Positions 1-7,345 are shown, numbered from the stretch's first letter. The stretch is DNA of 7,542 nt from an uncultured Oceanospirillaceae bacterium (GCA_946221045.1 CAMIIY010000084.1:1-7542), one strand, 5' to 3'. Notes: generated from the sequence alone by a model not told the origin. Program-made: numbers and translations.

Positions 1-1
1 G

Positions 2-1516
2 GTCTCACGTTGTCTGCTGGAACAACTGCCGGAGTCCACCGAAGTTGCGTTTATTCTTAACCCCAAATACAGCGTCAGAGAGTTGTTGTCAGCCATTTGT
101 GATGACCTTGGCATCAGCTATAGCCCCGCCAGTGAGATGAAAGAGTATGTGGATGCGCTGAACCAGCATCTGCTTGAGAATTACCGCCAGAGTCGTCATA
201 CCGTACTGATTATTGACGAAGCGCAGAACCTGTCGGTGGATGTGCTGGAAACAATTCGCCTGCTGACCAATCTGGAAACCAATACCCATAAACTGCTGCA
301 GATTATTCTGATTGGTCAGCCAGAACTGTTGGCGCTGCTCGACAGGCCCGAGCTGCGACAGCTGAATCAGCGTATTACAGCCCGTTATCACCTCAGAGCA
401 CTGCGTCAGGAGGAGCTGGCGGGTTATATCTCCCACCGGCTTTCAATTGCCGGTGTTGAGTGTCAGCTGTTTCCTCAGGCAACGATTAAACGGTTATTTC
501 AGCTGACAAAAGGCATTCCCCGGCTGGTCAACATTGTGTGCGACCGGGCGTTGCTGGGTACCTATGTGCAACGTGAAAACCAGGTGCAGAGTCATACAAT
601 CGGTAAGGCCGCGAACGAAGTGTTCGGTGGCGATGCCCATGATGCTGAGCCATCTCGTGGTGGTTTGAGTAAATGGGTTGTGGCCGCGTTGTTGATACTG
701 GCCCTGATCGGCTTTGGTTTTACGCCCCCGGGGCAGCAGCTGGTGGATGACCTGCAGGCCAGGGCATTGCCATTTATTCAGTCGCAGCCAACATCAGTTG
801 AACCTGTGCCTCCGGTCTCACCGGCTCAGGTTCAACCACAACCAGCAGAGCCTGTGACAGCAGTTCCCGACACGTTATCCAACCCGGCCAGTTGGCAATG
901 GGACAATAACACGCAGGCGGGGCTGACCCAGGTGATGGCCTATCAGGATCTGCTGACACTCTGGGGGGTTGAATACGATCCGCGTGCCAATCCCAGTGTC
1001 TGTCGCTTCGCGGATGAACAGGGGTTACGTTGCCTGTCTTCAGTTAACTCTCTGGAAGAGCTGGCCCGGCTTAACCGTCCGGCGGTGCTGTCACTGTTCA
1101 ACCCGCAGGGCCAGAAGTATTTTGTTACCCTGACCGCCCTAAACAAGGACACTGCCGAGGTTCTGCTGGCAGGCGAAAAGCATATTGTCAGAGTGGATGA
1201 TCTTCAGTTGTGGCTGGATGGACAGTTTGCGGTGCTCTGGCGTAAGCCGGAGGATTACACCGGTATTCTGCAACTGGGGGGTACCGGGCCGATGGTGAAC
1301 TGGCTTGAGCTGAAACTGGCAACACTGCAGGGGCGCGCTCCGTTGAGCGAACCACCTGTCATCTATGAAGAGAGCCTAATCCGCCAGGTTCGTCGCTTTC
1401 AGTCCAGTCAGGGCCTGATAGCCGATGGTGTCGTGGGGCCAAATACTATTATTCAGATCAATACTCTTACGGATAGCAGCCTGCCCATGTTACAGAAACA
1501 GGCCGCAGGGAAATAA
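2..1516 (+). CDS. gspA: GspA/ExeA, type II secretion accessory ATPase (5' end missing)
   Basis: An inner-membrane ATPase that, with GspB, binds peptidoglycan and helps assemble the type II secretin. The frame is open from base 2, giving 504 visible residues. Known ExeA proteins are about 545 residues, so roughly 40 N-terminal residues, including the Walker A lysine, lie upstream. The first visible residues (VSRCLLEQLPEST) match the helix that follows GKTT in this family. Seen in order: Walker B VLIIDEAQ (203-226), sensor-like LIGQPEL (about 311-331), GIPRLVNIVCDRA (about 512-551), one membrane segment VVAALLILALIGFGF (about 678-722), a Pro-rich linker (about 780-870), a periplasmic C39-peptidase-like domain (about 885-1260), and a C-terminal peptidoglycan-binding repeat with FQSSQGLIADGVVGPNT (about 1398-1448). 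The TAA stop is 2 bases before gspB, so the two are almost certainly co-transcribed. Identity is very secure; the true start is outside the window. Confidence 0.95.
   Translation, partial: VSRCLLEQLPESTEVAFILNPKYSVRELLSAICDDLGISYSPASEMKEYVDALNQHLLENYRQSRHTVLIIDEAQNLSVDVLETIRLLTNLETNTHKLLQIILIGQPELLALLDRPELRQLNQRITARYHLRALRQEELAGYISHRLSIAGVECQLFPQATIKRLFQLTKGIPRLVNIVCDRALLGTYVQRENQVQSHTIGKAANEVFGGDAHDAEPSRGGLSKWVVAALLILALIGFGFTPPGQQLVDDLQARALPFIQSQPTSVEPVPPVSPAQVQPQPAEPVTAVPDTLSNPASWQWDNNTQAGLTQVMAYQDLLTLWGVEYDPRANPSVCRFADEQGLRCLSSVNSLEELARLNRPAVLSLFNPQGQKYFVTLTALNKDTAEVLLAGEKHIVRVDDLQLWLDGQFAVLWRKPEDYTGILQLGGTGPMVNWLELKLATLQGRAPLSEPPVIYEESLIRQVRRFQSSQGLIADGVVGPNTIIQINTLTDSSLPMLQKQAAGK
1507..1511 (+). 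promoter_or_regulatory. Ribosome binding site of gspB
   Basis: AGGGA lies inside the last codons of gspA, 7 bases before the gspB ATG at 1519. It supports that start and translation of gspB from the gspA message. Confidence 0.7.
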
Positions 1517-1518
1517 CC

Positions 1519-2292
1519 ATGTCGTACATACTGGATGCATTAAAACGCTCAGATCAGGATCGGCAAAAGGGCAGTGTGCCCGACCTGCAAACTCAGGCCG
1601 AGATCCCGCCGGCATCACCACCGTCTGAACGGCGTTACGGGCGTTATTTCTGGCTGCTGCTCGCTTTGGTGTCAGTGCTGCTGTTGGGTTTTATGTATGG
1701 GACGATGAACACCAAAGAGCAGTCAGCTGCAGCGAACACTGCCCCGGCACCGGCCACATTACCGGTAACCCCTCCTGCTAATGAGCCTGCAAATCCGGCT
1801 ATCCCCGTTTCGCCTAAAACTGACAGGCTTGAGTCACTGAGAGGTGTCCAGCTGGATACCGCGCCGATAGCTGACTCGGCTGTTACACCGGCACCTGGCC
1901 CTGAAACGCCTCCGCCCGTGCGTAATACCACGACTGAAACAACCACACCGGCCAGACCGGCTGCGCCGCCTGAAACAGTAACCGCTCCAAAAGTGGTTGC
2001 GGTAAATAGCAAACCGGCTGACAAAACACCCGAACCAACGCCGGTGGATGATTATTACAAGGGCATTCCCCATCAGCGCCAGCTTGCTTCCAGTCTGCAA
2101 AACGGTCTGCCGGAACTGAACATCAGCGTGCATATTTATGCCCAACAGCCCGGTGCGCGGATGGTGCGTATCAACAATACGACCTACCGTGAAGGGGACC
2201 GGGTTGACCGGGAGCTGGTATTGGAAACCATCACGCCGGATGGCGTGATTATGTCTATTCGCAATAACCCGTTCTGGCGCAGGGCCCGCTGA
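1519..2292 (+). CDS. gspB: GspB/ExeB, type II secretion complex partner of GspA
   Basis: Bitopic inner-membrane protein that forms the GspAB complex used to insert the GspD secretin through the cell wall. The 257-residue protein opens with MSYILDALKRSDQDRQKG, the hallmark cytoplasmic start of the GspB/ExeB family. It has one membrane segment at about residues 43-60 (FWLLLALVSVLLLGF). A long Pro/Ala/Thr-rich periplasmic linker follows (about 70-178), then the conserved C-terminal GspB domain (about 180-257) with LPELNISVHIY, RMVRINN and the ending NNPFWRR. The start is fixed by this N-terminus and by the AGGGA site upstream. It is 2 bases after gspA. No other gsp genes follow, so the main gspC-gspO cluster must be elsewhere, which is common when gspA and gspB form their own operon. 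The protein has no enzyme motifs of its own. Confidence 0.95.
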   Translation: MSYILDALKRSDQDRQKGSVPDLQTQAEIPPASPPSERRYGRYFWLLLALVSVLLLGFMYGTMNTKEQSAAANTAPAPATLPVTPPANEPANPAIPVSPKTDRLESLRGVQLDTAPIADSAVTPAPGPETPPPVRNTTTETTTPARPAAPPETVTAPKVVAVNSKPADKTPEPTPVDDYYKGIPHQRQLASSLQNGLPELNISVHIYAQQPGARMVRINNTTYREGDRVDRELVLETITPDGVIMSIRNNPFWRRAR

Positions 2293-2317
2293 GCCGACAG
2301 GTTGGCGTACGATGGCT

Positions 2318-2374
2318 GCAGCTGTGCTCTTCACTGAGAGGCGGACAGCTTCAGTAGATGACAGCTGCTGTTTT
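2318..2374 (+). terminator. Possible terminator or cruciform between gspB and modC
   Basis: GCAGCTGT (2318-2325) is matched by ACAGCTGC (2361-2368), an 8-base perfect inverted repeat with 35 bases between. A small nested hairpin, CTCT/AGAG, sits inside (2327-2330 and 2337-2340). TGTTTT follows on the plus strand, so it could weakly end the gspAB transcript. The right arm lies within the last modC codons. The loop is long and the T tract short, so this is tentative. Confidence 0.35.
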
Positions 2375-3436
2375 GATCTGTGCCCAGAGCGGGTCACCGG
2401 CCTGCAGCGAGAGTGTCGAGACTGCCCGATGGGTCACCCGGGCCAGCAGTGTCACCTGACCACATGCAAGGCTGAGTATGGCCGTTGAGGGCTCGTCAGT
2501 GGGGCTGATATCAGTCAGCGTTACCTGCAGCCGGTTCTGGATGGTACTGTCGACATCCGGGGTGCGGCTGAGACTGATATCCCGGGCCAGAATTCTGAGC
2601 CTCAGATCGGTTCCCAGCGGGTGCTCAGTCTCCTTGATCCAGAGTTCTCCACCGGCAAAAGTGACCCTCATTAACCCCCATTCGGGATCTTTTTGTGCCA
2701 CGCAGCCGGCAATGACGACACCGGTTTCATCGGCAAAAAAGCGGGACAGACCTGGCTGGCTCAGCACCGCATCAACAGAACCGGCAGCCTGTATCTGTCC
2801 CTGATCCATGACCACCAGATAATCGGCCAGACGTGCTACTTCATCCATGGCATGGGTGACATAGATCACCGGAATATTGAAGGCGTCCGGCAGCTGTTCC
2901 AGATAGGGCAGAATCTCCTGTTTACGGGTCAGGTCAAGCGAGGCCAGCGGCTCATCCATTAACAGCAAACTGGGTTGTGAGAGCAGGGCGCGGGCCAGAG
3001 CCACCCGCTGACGCTCACCGCCGGAAAGCTGGTCCGGTTTCCGGTGCAGCAATTCACCCAGCGCGAGCAGGGTCACAACTTTATGCCACAGATCAGGCTG
3101 TGCTGCACCGGCCCGTTTCTCGGCATAGCGCAGGTTACCCTCAGCGGTAAGGTGGGGCAGTAAACTGGCTTCCTGAAACACGTAACCCAGTTTACGTTTA
3201 TGCACCGGAAGAAAGAGTGTCTGCTGTTGCCAGACCTCATCCTTGATCCGGATCTCGGCAGCATCAGCCGTTTCAAGTCCGGCAATACAGCGCAGCAGGG
3301 TGGTCTTGCCGCACCCTGAGGGGCCGAATATAACAGTGATACCTTCAGCGGGCAGGTCAAGGTCAGCCTGTAACAAAAACGAGGGGGCCTGACTGTTGCC
3401 CCGACCAAGCCGGCAGGCGATGCGGATACTGCTCAT
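2351..3436 (-). CDS. modC: ModC, molybdate ABC transporter ATPase
   Basis: Cytoplasmic ATP-binding subunit that powers molybdate import with ModB and ModA. The 361 residues match the usual ModC length. Visible motifs: Walker [10 protein letters not shown] (38-46), Q-loop [11 protein letters not shown] (86-96), ABC signature [15 protein letters not shown] (137-151), Walker [13 protein letters not shown] (157-168) and the switch histidine in VTHAMDE (H195). A C-terminal TOBE/Mop molybdate-binding domain spans about 297-360, starting with the typical STIQNRL. This C-terminal domain separates ModC from sugar or sulfate ATPases. The ATG overlaps the modB stop by 4 bases (ATGA at 3433-3436), indicating translational coupling; it is the last gene of modABC. 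All catalytic motifs are intact. The related tungstate importers use a different ATPase, so molybdate is the best substrate call, although tungstate is normally also bound. Confidence 0.95.
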   Translation of the reverse strand: MSSIRIACRLGRGNSQAPSFLLQADLDLPAEGITVIFGPSGCGKTTLLRCIAGLETADAAEIRIKDEVWQQQTLFLPVHKRKLGYVFQEASLLPHLTAEGNLRYAEKRAGAAQPDLWHKVVTLLALGELLHRKPDQLSGGERQRVALARALLSQPSLLLMDEPLASLDLTRKQEILPYLEQLPDAFNIPVIYVTHAMDEVARLADYLVVMDQGQIQAAGSVDAVLSQPGLSRFFADETGVVIAGCVAQKDPEWGLMRVTFAGGELWIKETEHPLGTDLRLRILARDISLSRTPDVDSTIQNRLQVTLTDISPTDEPSTAILSLACGQVTLLARVTHRAVSTLSLQAGDPLWAQIKTAAVIY

Positions 3437-4134
3437 CGCTGAATTCCCGGCATGGATGATACGGCTTTACCCCGTTGCTGCAGCAGGTAGAGTGTTAGCA
3501 GAATCGTAAACGAAAGCGCCACCATCACCCCCGCCAGATTGTGCGCCTGATCATAATTCAACGCCTCAACGTGGTCATAAATCTGTACAGATACCACGCG
3601 GGTTTCATTCGGGATATTGCCACCAATCATCAGCACGACGCCAAACTCACCCAGTGTATGGGCAAAACCGAGCACGGCGGCGGTTAAAAAACCCGGTTTG
3701 GCCAGTGGTAAGGTGACAGTGAAAAACCGGTCAAATGGGCCTGCCCGCAGTGTCGCGGCAACCTCCAGAGGGCGTGAACCTATCGCTTCCATTGCATTCT
3801 GAATCGGCTGCACCACAAAGGGCAGGGAATAAAACACCGAGGCGATAACCAGGCCCCAGAAGGTAAAGGGCAGGGTGCCTAAACCCATTGACTGGGTAAG
3901 ACTGCCAACCCAGCCATTGGGCCCCATGGCGAGCAACAGATAAAAGCCGATCACCGTGGGTGGCAGCACCAGTGGCAGGCTGACCAGAGCACTGATGGGC
4001 GCTTTAAGGCGGGACCTGGTCTGGGATAACCACCAGGCCAGTGGGGTGCCAAGCAAAAGCAGAATCAGTGTGACGGTAGTGGCCAGCCGTAAGGTTAACC
4101 AGAGCGTTGAGATATCTGCTTCAGACAGCACCAT
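3433..4134 (-). CDS. modB: ModB, molybdate ABC transporter permease
   Basis: Inner-membrane channel of the molybdate importer. The 233 residues hold five clear hydrophobic segments at about 14-35, 47-70, 90-110, 148-170 and 198-219. The cytoplasmic EAA loop that docks onto ModC is at about 124-143 (EVAATLRAG...VTLP). The segment [19 protein letters not shown] (about 161-179) is highly typical of ModB. The ATG is 9 bases after the modA stop and the gene's TGA overlaps the modC start, so it is the middle gene of one operon. No strong Shine-Dalgarno sequence is visible before the ATG; translation may depend on ribosomes finishing modA. The gene appears complete and undamaged. Confidence 0.94.
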   Translation of the reverse strand: MVLSEADISTLWLTLRLATTVTLILLLLGTPLAWWLSQTRSRLKAPISALVSLPLVLPPTVIGFYLLLAMGPNGWVGSLTQSMGLGTLPFTFWGLVIASVFYSLPFVVQPIQNAMEAIGSRPLEVAATLRAGPFDRFFTVTLPLAKPGFLTAAVLGFAHTLGEFGVVLMIGGNIPNETRVVSVQIYDHVEALNYDQAHNLAGVMVALSFTILLTLYLLQQRGKAVSSMPGIQR

Positions 4135-4143
4135 GATGTTCGA

Positions 4144-4893
4144 TTACTCAGGCGTGATATAACCGTATTGTTGAATCACACCGGCACCCTCTGCCGATCT
4201 GATAAATGCTACAAAATCCTGTGCGGCGGGGGTTTCTGCAGCGGGTTTGAGCAGTACTGCATCCTGACGAATTTCAGGATACATGTGCTGCGGCACCACC
4301 CACACAGAGCCTGCCAGTACCCTTCCATTAAACAGGATCTGAGAGAGTGAGACAAACCCGAACTCTGCATTGCCGGTGCTGACAAACTGGTAGGTCTGAT
4401 TGATATTTTCGCCCATCACCCAGCGGCGCTGGGTTTTACCAATCAGGTTAAGCTGATCAAGCACCACAATGGCCGCACTGCCATAGGGAGCGATTTTCGG
4501 ATTAGCCAGTGCCAGGTGGTTAAACGGGGTGGTTTTGAGGGTCTCCGAGGTGACCTCAAGCCCGGCTTGCGGTGTCCACAACGCCAGTGTGCCAATGGCA
4601 TAGGTGAAACGTGACCCGGGTATTGTCAGGCCCAGGGCTTCCAGTGTTTCAGGTTTTGTCTGGTCGGCGGAAAAAAACAGTTGGAAGGGGGCACCATGCT
4701 TAATCTGTGCAAACAATTTGCCGGATGAGCCTGAAGAAAGGTGAACCTGATGCCCTGTTTCCTGTTCAAACAGTTCTGCCAGTTGGGTCATGGGGGCGGT
4801 AAAGTTTGATGCAACGGCCACATAGATCTGCTCCGCCTGTGCGCCAGAGGCCGTCAGGAGGGTAAGCAGGAACAGGATATGGCGAAGTGACAT
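4144..4893 (-). CDS. modA: ModA, periplasmic molybdate-binding protein
   Basis: Captures molybdate in the periplasm and delivers it to ModB. The 249-residue precursor has a signal peptide: basic MSLRH, a hydrophobic run ILFLLTLLTASG and a probable cleavage AQA|EQ at 20/21. The mature start IYVAVASNFTAPM is the standard ModA opening. Ligand-pocket segments of the family are present: VASNF (27-31), SSGSSGKLFAQI (53-64), IAPYGSAA (134-141) and NAEFGFVSLSQ (175-185). It is the first gene of modABC and diverges from the methyltransferase gene at 5033. No strong ribosome binding site is visible before the ATG, and I could not find a ModE-type operator (paired TATATA-like half-sites) in the upstream 139 bases. 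Identity is secure; the exact start is slightly less so. Confidence 0.94.
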   Translation of the reverse strand: MSLRHILFLLTLLTASGAQAEQIYVAVASNFTAPMTQLAELFEQETGHQVHLSSGSSGKLFAQIKHGAPFQLFFSADQTKPETLEALGLTIPGSRFTYAIGTLALWTPQAGLEVTSETLKTTPFNHLALANPKIAPYGSAAIVVLDQLNLIGKTQRRWVMGENINQTYQFVSTGNAEFGFVSLSQILFNGRVLAGSVWVVPQHMYPEIRQDAVLLKPAAETPAAQDFVAFIRSAEGAGVIQQYGYITPE

Positions 4894-4992
4894 AGTGAAA
4901 AATCAGTTAGTTAATCAGGGGCATGGGTCAGAAATCAGGTCTATCATCTCATATTCCTGAGCCAAACAAACCGCGCATTTAGTACGTGCAAT

Positions 4993-5019
4993 CAGTAAAA
5001 GACTATTACTAACCAGTAA
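4993..5019. repeat. Operator-like repeat cluster before the methyltransferase gene
   Basis: CAGTAA occurs at 4993-4998 and again at 5014-5019, 21 bases apart, or about two helical turns. An inverted copy, TTACT (5006-5010), lies between them, giving AGTAA-N7-TTACT-N4-AGTAA. The cluster ends 1 base before the ribosome binding site. Spacing and placement suggest a regulator site, but the regulator is unknown and the half-sites are short and AT-rich. Confidence 0.35.
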
Positions 5020-5020
5020 C

Positions 5021-5026
5021 AAAGGA
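5021..5026 (+). promoter_or_regulatory. Ribosome binding site of the methyltransferase-like gene
   Basis: AAAGGA lies 6 bases before the ATG at 5033. It fixes the start of the exported form of the protein and shows that the first reading frame is the genuine beginning of the gene. Confidence 0.7.
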
Positions 5027-5032
5027 TGCTGC

Positions 5033-5880
5033 ATGAATACAATAAGGCAAAAATACAGACAGAGAACCCACGCGTTCGGTTTGGCCCTGCTGCTGAGTGG
5101 TGCGGCACTTGCTACACCGGTCACTGCTGCGGAATCGCTGGCCGATGTCATTCAGAGTGAGCACCGGAGCCTTGCATCAAGCCGGGATATTTACCGTCAC
5201 CCTAAAGAGACGCTGGAATTTTTTGAGGTACACCCGACATGGCGGTGGTTGAGATCTGGCCCGGTGCCAAAGGCTGGTACAGCGAAATCCTGGCCCCCTA
5301 CCTCAAAGCCGGCGGAAAATTTTATGCGGCCCAGTTTAATGCTGACTCCTCGGCGGCGTTCTTTCGCAATGCACGGCAGCAGTTTATCGAAAAACTGAAT
5401 GCTCAGCCCGCACTCTACAGCGCGGTTGAGGTGACCACCTTTAATCCACCTGCGTATGTTGAGATCGCCCCACAGGGCAGTGCCGATAGGGTGCTGACGT
5501 TCCGCAATGTGCATAACTGGTATATGCGCGGAGGTGGTGAAGAGCGAGTACTGGCGGCGTTCAAAGCGTTCTACCGGGCACTGAAACCAGGTGGCATTTT
5601 AGGGGTAGTAGAACACCGGTTACCTGAGAGTCGTCCGGCTGCGGATATGGAATCCAGTGGTTATATGCACACCGCCTTTGTGGTGCGCATCGCTGAGCAG
5701 GCAGGGTTCCGGTTGCTGGCGCAGTCAGAGATCAATGCCAATCCGGTAGATAACACCCTGCACCCCAATGGGGTCTGGAGTCTGCCTCCTACCCTCAGAG
5801 GAGGTGATGAGGGTAAAGAGGCATTCCTGAAAATCGGTGAGAGTGATCGTATGACACTCAAATTCGTTAAGCCTGAGTGA
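5033..5880 (+). pseudogene. Exported class I SAM-methyltransferase-like protein, frameshifted as given
   Basis: Resembles the predicted methyltransferase family (COG4798 type) that carries a secretion signal; its substrate is not known to me. The first frame, from 5033, gives a signal peptide (hydrophobic residues about 14-27, probable cleavage TAA|ES at 33/34) and the family segment SEHRSLASSRDIYRHPKETLEFF. It then runs out of register and stops at 5398. The rest continues in another frame from about 5236 to the TGA at 5880, with the SAM motif I-like VVEIWPGAKGWYSEILAPYL, the signature RVLTFRNVHNWYMRGGG (about 5488-5538) and LKPGGILGVVEHR (about 5581-5619). One extra C at 5233-5235 would read HPDMAVVEIWPG and give a continuous 282-residue protein, a normal family length. 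The cause is either a sequence error or a recent mutation. ATG 5239 could start a 213-residue form without the signal, but it would lack the conserved N-terminal part. Confidence 0.8.
5231..5238 (+). other. Frameshift site in the methyltransferase-like gene
   Basis: The bases CACCCGAC read His-Pro-Thr in the upstream frame, but the family pattern needs His-Pro-Asp followed by Met. Adding one C to the CCC run restores it. A TGA at 5224-5226 in the downstream frame shows that this frame cannot extend further back, so the two parts join in a narrow interval. Confidence 0.75.
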
Positions 5881-5890
5881 TAGCAAATCA

Positions 5891-5920
5891 GCAGTGCCGG
5901 GGTGTTTCATCCGGCGCTGC
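5891..5920. terminator. Hairpin terminator between the convergent methyltransferase and ohr genes
   Basis: GCAGTGCCGG (5891-5900) pairs with CCGGCGCTGC (5911-5920): a 10-base GC-rich stem with one G-T wobble and a 10-base loop. It lies 10 bases after the methyltransferase stop and 1 base from the ohr stop, so it can serve both transcripts. Neither side has a long T tract; the minus side has TGATTTGC. It may therefore act as a 3'-end stabiliser as much as an intrinsic terminator. Confidence 0.7.
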
Positions 5921-5921
5921 A

Positions 5922-6344
5922 CTAAACCAGAATCAGATCAACATCGATGTTGTCGCGGGTGGCATTGGAGTAGGGGCAGACCTGATGTGCTTTGTCCACC
6001 AGTTCCTTAAGCAGCTCTGTCTCCATGCCGACCACGCTGATCTCCATTGTCACGCAGATCGCAAAACCCGTTCCTTTGGGGTTTTCACCGATACCCACAC
6101 TGGCCGTAATTTCAGGCTCAGCCGGTAACTTGAGGTTTTCCTGAGACGCTACAAATTTCATCGCACCGATAAAACAGGCAGAGTAACCCGCCGCAAACAG
6201 CTGTTCCGGATTGGTGCCGGGACCGCCATCACCCCCCAGCTCGGTGGGTGTGCTGAGTTGAATATCGAGTCGTTTGTCAGAAGAGACGGAGCGCCCCTCA
6301 CGTCCGCCACTGGACGTTGCCGAGGCTGTATACACTGCTTTCAT
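5922..6344 (-). CDS. ohr: Ohr, organic hydroperoxide reductase (OsmC/Ohr family)
   Basis: Cytoplasmic thiol peroxidase that reduces organic and lipid hydroperoxides, usually recycled by lipoylated proteins. The 140 residues match Ohr length. The Ohr-type signature GGPGTNPEQLFAAGYSACF (about 40-58) carries the peroxidatic Cys57. The second cysteine, Cys123, is in VCPYSNATR, typical of Ohr rather than OsmC. Glu47, and Arg18 or Arg15, are candidates for the other conserved active-site residues. AAGG 6 bases before the ATG supports the start. It lies 85 bases downstream of the AraC-type gene on the same strand, with a candidate promoter of its own in that gap. Ohr genes are often controlled by the MarR-type OhrR, but no ohrR is visible here. 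Complete, with no odd features. Confidence 0.95.
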   Translation of the reverse strand: MKAVYTASATSSGGREGRSVSSDKRLDIQLSTPTELGGDGGPGTNPEQLFAAGYSACFIGAMKFVASQENLKLPAEPEITASVGIGENPKGTGFAICVTMEISVVGMETELLKELVDKAHQVCPYSNATRDNIDVDLILV

Positions 6345-6376
6345 GAGATACCTTTATTGTTATTTGGGAATCCTTT

Positions 6377-6395
6377 TACGCTAGTAACGTCTAGT
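6377..6395. repeat. Operator-like repeats over the ohr promoter start
   Basis: CTAGT occurs at 6381-6385 and 6391-6395, 10 bases apart, one helical turn. TTAC-GCTA-GTAA (6377-6388) is a short inverted repeat. Both overlap the expected -10 and start site, where a repressor would bind. The sequence is not an OhrR box that I can recognise. Confidence 0.3.
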
Positions 6396-6416
6396 CGCTG
6401 GGTGTCACATTGGCAA
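6388..6416 (-). promoter_or_regulatory. Candidate ohr promoter
   Basis: On the minus strand TTGCCA (6411-6416; 5 of 6 to the -35 consensus) is followed after exactly 17 bases by TAGACG (6388-6393; a poor -10 with 3 of 6). It would start transcription near 6381, about 37 bases before the ohr ATG. The weak -10 fits a regulated promoter, but the call is tentative. Confidence 0.35.
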
Positions 6417-6440
6417 GTGGCTGAGCGGTTTAGCTTGCCA
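6411..6440. repeat. Inverted repeat at the end of the AraC-type gene
   Basis: TGGCAAG (6411-6417) and CTTGCCA (6434-6440) form a perfect 7-base inverted repeat with a 16-base loop that contains the regulator's stop codon (6430-6432). It may reduce read-through into ohr, but no T tract follows on the minus strand. Confidence 0.4.
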
Positions 6441-7311
6441 TCTGCAGCTGAATATCGCGCGGTGAGTAGCCAAACAGCCGCTTGAATTCCCGGCTGAACT
6501 GAGAGGGGCTGCTGTAGCCTACCTTGTAACAGGCCTCGCTGGCTTTGGTGCCGCTGCAGAGCATCGTGCGGGCCTGGTGCAGGCGCAGATTTTTGACAAA
6601 CTGCATGGGTGAAAACGACGTATAGGCTTTGAACTGTTCATGCAGTACAGAAGGGCTCATCTGCGCCACACCTGAAATGGTGTCGATATCCAGATTCTGA
6701 TCAAAGTTGGCTTCGATGTAGTGAATCACCGACGCGATACGCACTGCGCCGCCATGGTTTGCCACACAGTTGCGAAGCAGGCCGCCCTGAGGGCCTTTTA
6801 AAACCTCATAGAAAATTTCACGTTTAACCTGCTCACCCAGAATTTCAAAATCCTGCGGTGAGTCGATCATGCTGACCAGCCGGTCAAGCGAGTGCAGCAG
6901 GTGATCAGTCAACGGAGCTGCCGCCAGAATGTTATCCCGTCTGGCAGGCTGTATCACCGGATTATAGGCATCCATCTGCAGCATCAGCTGGCTGACCATA
7001 TTGGTATCAATTTCCAGGCTCAGCCCGAGATAGGGCTGCTCCGGGCTGGTGTCATTGACCTCAGCCTCAATCGGCAGCGTCAGGGAGTTAAGCAGATAAT
7101 GGTTAGGGTCATAGGTGTAACACTGGTCACCAAGATAGACCCGCTTATGGCCCTGCACCAATGCACAGATTGACGGTTTATAGACGACGGGCTGGCGCGG
7201 CACGTCGTTGCGTGCACGGTAGAGTTTCAGGCCTTCAATGGGCGTCAGGTTGACTCCTTCTTCCTGAGCGAAGCGGTTTATGGTGTGTGCCAGCTTTAAT
7301 CGAAAAGGCAT
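6430..7311 (-). CDS. AraC-family transcriptional regulator (AraC_N type)
   Basis: DNA-binding activator or repressor of 293 residues. The N-terminal part resembles the AraC_N cupin-like domain, with KPSICALVQGHKRVYLGDQ (about 45-63) and YTYDPNHYLLNSLTLPIEAEV (about 65-85). The C-terminal AraC/XylS double helix-turn-helix covers about 190-290: first helix-turn-helix around LDIDTISGVAQMSPSVLHEQF (207-227), linker SPMQFVKNLRLHQAR, second around ASEACYKVGYSSPSQFSREF (257-276), ending in the conserved FKRLFGYSPRD. GGAG 5 bases before the ATG fixes the start. It is divergent from the gene at 7509 with 197 bases between, the usual arrangement for a regulator and its target. The effector is unknown; relatives with this N-terminal domain often sit next to oxidoreductase genes. 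Confidence 0.93.
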   Translation of the reverse strand: MPFRLKLAHTINRFAQEEGVNLTPIEGLKLYRARNDVPRQPVVYKPSICALVQGHKRVYLGDQCYTYDPNHYLLNSLTLPIEAEVNDTSPEQPYLGLSLEIDTNMVSQLMLQMDAYNPVIQPARRDNILAAAPLTDHLLHSLDRLVSMIDSPQDFEILGEQVKREIFYEVLKGPQGGLLRNCVANHGGAVRIASVIHYIEANFDQNLDIDTISGVAQMSPSVLHEQFKAYTSFSPMQFVKNLRLHQARTMLCSGTKASEACYKVGYSSPSQFSREFKRLFGYSPRDIQLQMAS

Positions 7312-7345
7312 GTTTTCTCCGTTTTGTCGCCAGAGGTTCCAGAGA

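Larger units (their letters stand above)
4894..5032. promoter_or_regulatory. Divergent promoter region between modA and the methyltransferase gene
   Basis: These 139 bases must hold the promoters of modABC (leftward) and of the gene at 5033 (rightward). I see no convincing sigma-70 -35/-10 pair in either direction and no ModE box. The end near 5033 carries a cluster of AGTAA/TTACT half-sites, listed separately. Confidence 0.5.

Noticed and set aside
89..436. Minus-strand open frame of 115 codons opposite gspA
   Set aside because: It lies wholly inside the conserved GspA ATPase domain and resembles no known family.
1834..2397. Minus-strand open frame of 187 codons opposite gspB and the end of modC
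   Set aside because: It is antisense to the Pro/Thr-rich linker of gspB, is rich in Arg and His as expected of a shadow frame, and has no family resemblance.
3073..3408. Minus-strand frame of 111 codons inside modC
   Set aside because: Shifted frame of the intact modC coding sequence; all ABC motifs are in the modC frame.
4915..5151. Minus-strand frame of 78 codons across the modA/methyltransferase promoter region
   Set aside because: It overlaps the signal-peptide region of the methyltransferase-like gene and would fill the only promoter space of both neighbours; no family resemblance.
5787..5806. CCTCC/GGAGG hairpin and a GGAGG Shine-Dalgarno-like site inside the methyltransferase-like gene
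   Set aside because: The palindrome is within conserved coding sequence, and no open frame of useful length starts at a proper distance after it.
5877..6128. Plus-strand frame of 83 codons opposite ohr
   Set aside because: It is antisense to the intact ohr gene and would begin inside the methyltransferase stop and terminator hairpin.
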